From positions 1-64,000 of the forward strand of contig NZ_JBGIYY010000004.1 in the NCBI RefSeq assembly GCF_041380235.1: a stretch of 64,000 bases of DNA, read 5' to 3'. The DNA comes from Glaciecola sp041380235. GTDB taxonomy: Bacteria; Pseudomonadota; Gammaproteobacteria; Enterobacterales; Alteromonadaceae. The notes under the pieces were generated by a model that worked only from the letters and a program-made list of their open reading frames with translations, searched no databases and had not been told where the DNA came from. The first letter of the stretch is position 1. Every line of letters starts with the position of its first letter. Below, piece by piece: positions 61,601 to 64,000 of the stretch. A program made the position numbers and the translations under genes.

Positions 61601-62206
61601 ATGGAATTAACATTGAAAGACGCCAAAGGCGCTCTTGAAGTATCAGACGCCACTTTTGGTCGTGAATTTAACGAGGCTCTAGTGCATCAAGTCGTAGTGG
61701 CTTATGGTGCTGGTGCTCGTCAAGGTACTAAAGCGCAAAAGACTCGTGCAGAAGTACGCGGTGGTGGTAAGAAGCCATGGCGTCAAAAAGGTACAGGCCG
61801 CGCTCGTGCTGGTACTATCCGTAGCCCTATCTGGGTTGGTGGTGGTCGTGCATTCGCAGCTAAACCTCGCAGCTTCGAGCAAAAAGTAAACAAGAAGATG
61901 TACCGTGGTGCGATCCAAAGCATCCTATCTGAATTGGTACGTCAAGATCGTCTAATCGTCGTTGAGAAATTTGGTGTAGATGCACCGAAGACCAAAGACT
62001 TATTAGCGAAATTAAATGAATTAGAACTGAAAGACGTGTTAATTGTAACGGCTGAAGTTGACGAGAACTTGTTCTTAGCTTCACGCAACCTTTACAAAGT
62101 AGACGTACGTGACGTTCAAGGCATTGACCCAGTAAGTTTGATTGCTTTTGAAAAAGTATTGATTACTACTGATGCAGTGAAAGCACTTGAGGAGGCATTA
62201 GCATGA
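61601..62206 (+). CDS. rplD: 50S ribosomal protein L4
   Basis: The 201-residue protein has the long exit-tunnel loop (RAEVRGGGKKPWRQKGTGRA) and the C-terminal globular domain. In E. coli L4 is also the repressor of its own operon, acting on the S10 leader. The stop overlaps the rplW start by 4 bases (ATGA-type overlap). Confidence 0.98.
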   Translation: MELTLKDAKGALEVSDATFGREFNEALVHQVVVAYGAGARQGTKAQKTRAEVRGGGKKPWRQKGTGRARAGTIRSPIWVGGGRAFAAKPRSFEQKVNKKMYRGAIQSILSELVRQDRLIVVEKFGVDAPKTKDLLAKLNELELKDVLIVTAEVDENLFLASRNLYKVDVRDVQGIDPVSLIAFEKVLITTDAVKALEEALA

Positions 62207-62502
62207 ACCAAGAGCGTTTATTAAAAGTGCTTGTTGCACCTCACGTTTCGGAAAAAGCTACCTTAGCAGCTGAAGGCGCAAATACATTTGTGTTTAAAGT
62301 AGTAAAAGACGCGAACAAAGCAGAAGTGAAAGCAGCAGTTGAAATGTTGTTTGAAGTGGAAGTTGAAGGCGTTCGTACTGTTAACTGCAAAGGCAAATCT
62401 AAGCGTTATGGCCAGAAAATGGGCAAACGTAGCGATTGGAAGAAAGCTTACGTTTCACTTAAAGAAGGCCAAGACATCGACTTCGTCGGTGCCGGTGAGT
62501 AA
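62203..62502 (+). CDS. rplW: 50S ribosomal protein L23
   Basis: The 99-residue protein begins MNQERLLKVLVAPHVSEKAT and contains the family pattern FKVVKDANKAEVKAAVEMLF. L23 lies at the tunnel exit and docks trigger factor and SRP. Translation is coupled to rplD by a 4-base overlap. Confidence 0.97.
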   Translation: MNQERLLKVLVAPHVSEKATLAAEGANTFVFKVVKDANKAEVKAAVEMLFEVEVEGVRTVNCKGKSKRYGQKMGKRSDWKKAYVSLKEGQDIDFVGAGE

Positions 62503-62513
62503 GGGGATTAGAC

Positions 62514-63338
62514 ATGCCATTATTGAAAGCTAAACCTACTTCTGCTGGTCGTCGTCACGTTGTTCAGGTAATTAATCCTGACCTACATAAAGGTGCACCT
62601 CACGCTCCATTGCTAGAAAAACTTAGCAAGAGTGGTGGTCGTAACAACAACGGTCGTATCACAGTTCGTCATATCGGTGGTGGTCACAAACAACACTACC
62701 GTGTCATTGACTTTAAACGCAACAAAGACGGCATTCCAGCCAAAATTGAGCGTTTAGAATATGATCCAAACCGCTCTGCCAATATCGCGTTAGTGCTTTA
62801 TGCAGACGGTGAGCGTCGCTACATCTTAGCTCCTAAAGGTGCTCAAGCAGGCGATGCAATCCAATCTGGTTCTGATGCACCGATTAAACCAGGAAATGCT
62901 ATGCCTATGCGTAACATGCCTGTCGGTTCAACAGTACACGCGATTGAAATGAAGCCTGGCAAAGGTGCACAAATTGCACGTTCTGCTGGTAACTATGCAC
63001 AAATCTTAGCGCGCGAAGGCACATATGTGACTCTACGTTTACGCTCGGGTGAAGTGCGCAAAGTATTAGCTGACTGCCGTGCAACTATCGGTGAAGTAGG
63101 TAATGCTGAGCACATGCTTCGTTCACTAGGTAAGGCTGGCGCTACCCGCTGGCGTGGTGTTAGACCAACAGTTCGTGGCGTTGCCATGAACCCGGTTGAT
63201 CACCCGCACGGTGGTGGTGAAGGTCGTACGTCTGGTGGTCGCCACCCAGTAACACCTTGGGGCGTTCCTACTAAAGGTAAGAAAACCCGAAGCAACAAGC
63301 GTACTGATAAACTTATCGTACGTCGTCGAAACAAGTAA
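62514..63338 (+). CDS. rplB: 50S ribosomal protein L2
   Basis: The 274-residue protein carries the L2 signatures GGRNNNGRITVRHIGGGHKQ and the C-terminal PVDHPHGGGEGRTSGGRHPVTPWG, whose histidine is essential for peptidyl transfer. It starts 11 bases after rplW, and GGGG lies before the ATG. Confidence 0.98.
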   Translation: MPLLKAKPTSAGRRHVVQVINPDLHKGAPHAPLLEKLSKSGGRNNNGRITVRHIGGGHKQHYRVIDFKRNKDGIPAKIERLEYDPNRSANIALVLYADGERRYILAPKGAQAGDAIQSGSDAPIKPGNAMPMRNMPVGSTVHAIEMKPGKGAQIARSAGNYAQILAREGTYVTLRLRSGEVRKVLADCRATIGEVGNAEHMLRSLGKAGATRWRGVRPTVRGVAMNPVDHPHGGGEGRTSGGRHPVTPWGVPTKGKKTRSNKRTDKLIVRRRNK

Positions 63339-63353
63339 AAGCGAGGATTCACC

Positions 63354-63629
63354 ATGCCACGTTCTCTCAAGAAAGGTCCCTTTATTGACCTGCACTTGCT
63401 GAAGAAGGTAGAGGCTGCAGTGGAAAAGAGCGACAAGAAACCAATTAAAACTTGGTCTCGCCGCTCTATGATCATCCCAGATATGATTGGGTTGACCATT
63501 GCAGTTCATAACGGTCGCCAGCACGTTCCTGTATTTGTCAGTGACGAGATGGTCGGCCATAAGTTGGGCGAATTTGCGCCTACGCGTACTTACCGTGGCC
63601 ATGTCGCGGATAAGAAAGCCAAACGTTAA
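63354..63629 (+). CDS. rpsS: 30S ribosomal protein S19
   Basis: The 91-residue protein starts MPRSLKKGPFIDLHLLKKVE and ends with the conserved HKLGEFAPTRTYRGH block. S19 forms part of the 30S head with S13. It is 15 bases after rplB with GCGAGG as ribosome binding site. Confidence 0.98.
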   Translation: MPRSLKKGPFIDLHLLKKVEAAVEKSDKKPIKTWSRRSMIIPDMIGLTIAVHNGRQHVPVFVSDEMVGHKLGEFAPTRTYRGHVADKKAKR

Positions 63630-63639
63630 GGAGATAGAA

Positions 63640-63972
63640 ATGGAAGCATTAGCTAAACACCGTTTTGCTCGCACGTCGGCTCAAAAAGCACGCTTAGTTG
63701 CAGATCAAATTCGAGGACTACACGTCGAAAAAGCTCTAGAGCTTTTAACGTATAGTCCTAAGAAAAGCGCCGCGCTAATCAAGAAAGTTCTTGAGTCAGC
63801 AATTGCGAATGCTGAAAACAATGAAGGTGCAGATATCGATGAATTATCGATTTCTAAAATCTTTGTTGATGAAGGCCCAACTATGAAGCGTATTAAGCCA
63901 CGTGCCAAAGGCCGTGCTGATCGTGTTTTTAAGCGTAGCAGTCACATTACCGTGATTGTCGCGGATAACTAG
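63640..63972 (+). CDS. rplV: 50S ribosomal protein L22
   Basis: The 110-residue protein begins MEALAKHRFARTSAQKARLV and ends with RIKPRAKGRADRVFKRSSHITV, the loop that lines the exit tunnel. AAGGAG precedes the ATG at 63640; the longer frame open from 63499 would overlap rpsS and is rejected. Confidence 0.97.
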   Translation: MEALAKHRFARTSAQKARLVADQIRGLHVEKALELLTYSPKKSAALIKKVLESAIANAENNEGADIDELSISKIFVDEGPTMKRIKPRAKGRADRVFKRSSHITVIVADN

Positions 63973-63981
63973 GAGTAGATT

Positions 63982-64000
63982 ATGGGACAGAAAGTTCATC
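63982..64000 (+). CDS. rpsC: 30S ribosomal protein S3 (5' end only)
   Basis: Only the first six codons (MGQKVH) fall in the window, 9 bases after rplV and preceded by AGGAG. MGQKVHP is the standard S3 N-terminus and rpsC is the expected next gene of the S10 operon. Confidence 0.9.

Overview
The window looks like a chromosomal segment of a marine gammaproteobacterium of the order Alteromonadales (Alteromonas/Glaciecola-like). The evidence is gene content and order: an MSH-type pilus locus between ssb and mreBCD, the lysA-dapF-DUF484-xerC-yigB block, mpl-ubiX, uvrA divergent from an MFS-ssb pair, the maf-rng-yhdP-nitrilase-tldD chain, and the start of the S10 ribosomal operon. The genus assignment is inference; no rRNA or tRNA gene was seen.

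Region 1 (1-8520) is accessory. It opens with a REP-associated tyrosine transposase bracketed by inverted GGGTCAGTGT-type repeats, followed by three very small membrane-type ORFs. A third copy of the repeat then sits between two diverged copies of the 3' end of the next gene. After this come a membrane-anchored 892-residue protein of unknown family and a cytoplasmic-looking subtilase, both on the minus strand. Divergent from them are a TIR-transmembrane-TPR protein and a 98-residue beta-rich protein. This protease/TIR cluster is the best candidate in the window for an undescribed system, but its function is not shown by the sequence.

Region 2 (8520-12400) holds a modular carbohydrate-binding-type lipoprotein, a DUF4870 membrane protein and a YghU-type glutathione transferase. 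Region 3 (12500-17190, minus strand) is the compact lptM-lysA-dapF-DUF484-xerC-yigB operon with 4-bp overlaps. Region 4 (17480-29180) is housekeeping: rraA, an S1/P1 nuclease, ubiX-mpl, fbp, ppa, a DUF3299 protein, a thioesterase, uvrA, a YajR-like transporter and ssb. Several clear Rho-independent terminators separate these units.

Region 5 (29525-43066, plus strand) is a nearly complete MSH (type IVa) pilus operon: mshI, a PilN-like gene, then mshJ K L M N E G F B A C D O P. No mshH precedes it and no mshQ follows mshP; instead there are about 460 bases with a minus-strand ORF relic and a 13-bp inverted repeat. MshE carries a c-di-GMP-type N-terminal domain.

Region 6 (43530-54105) is mreBCD-maf-rng-yhdP-nitrilase-tldD, mostly overlapping or a few bases apart. 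Region 7 (54102-60029) has an MBL-fold hydrolase, yebG with a LexA box, a HAD phosphatase, an odd membrane-anchored HATPase-receiver-AraC protein, and an orphan GAF-MshEN-PilB-type ATPase. Region 8 (60328-end) is the S10 operon (rpsJ, rplC, rplD, rplW, rplB, rpsS, rplV and the first codons of rpsC), with a strong promoter and a structured leader ending in a hairpin plus T-run.
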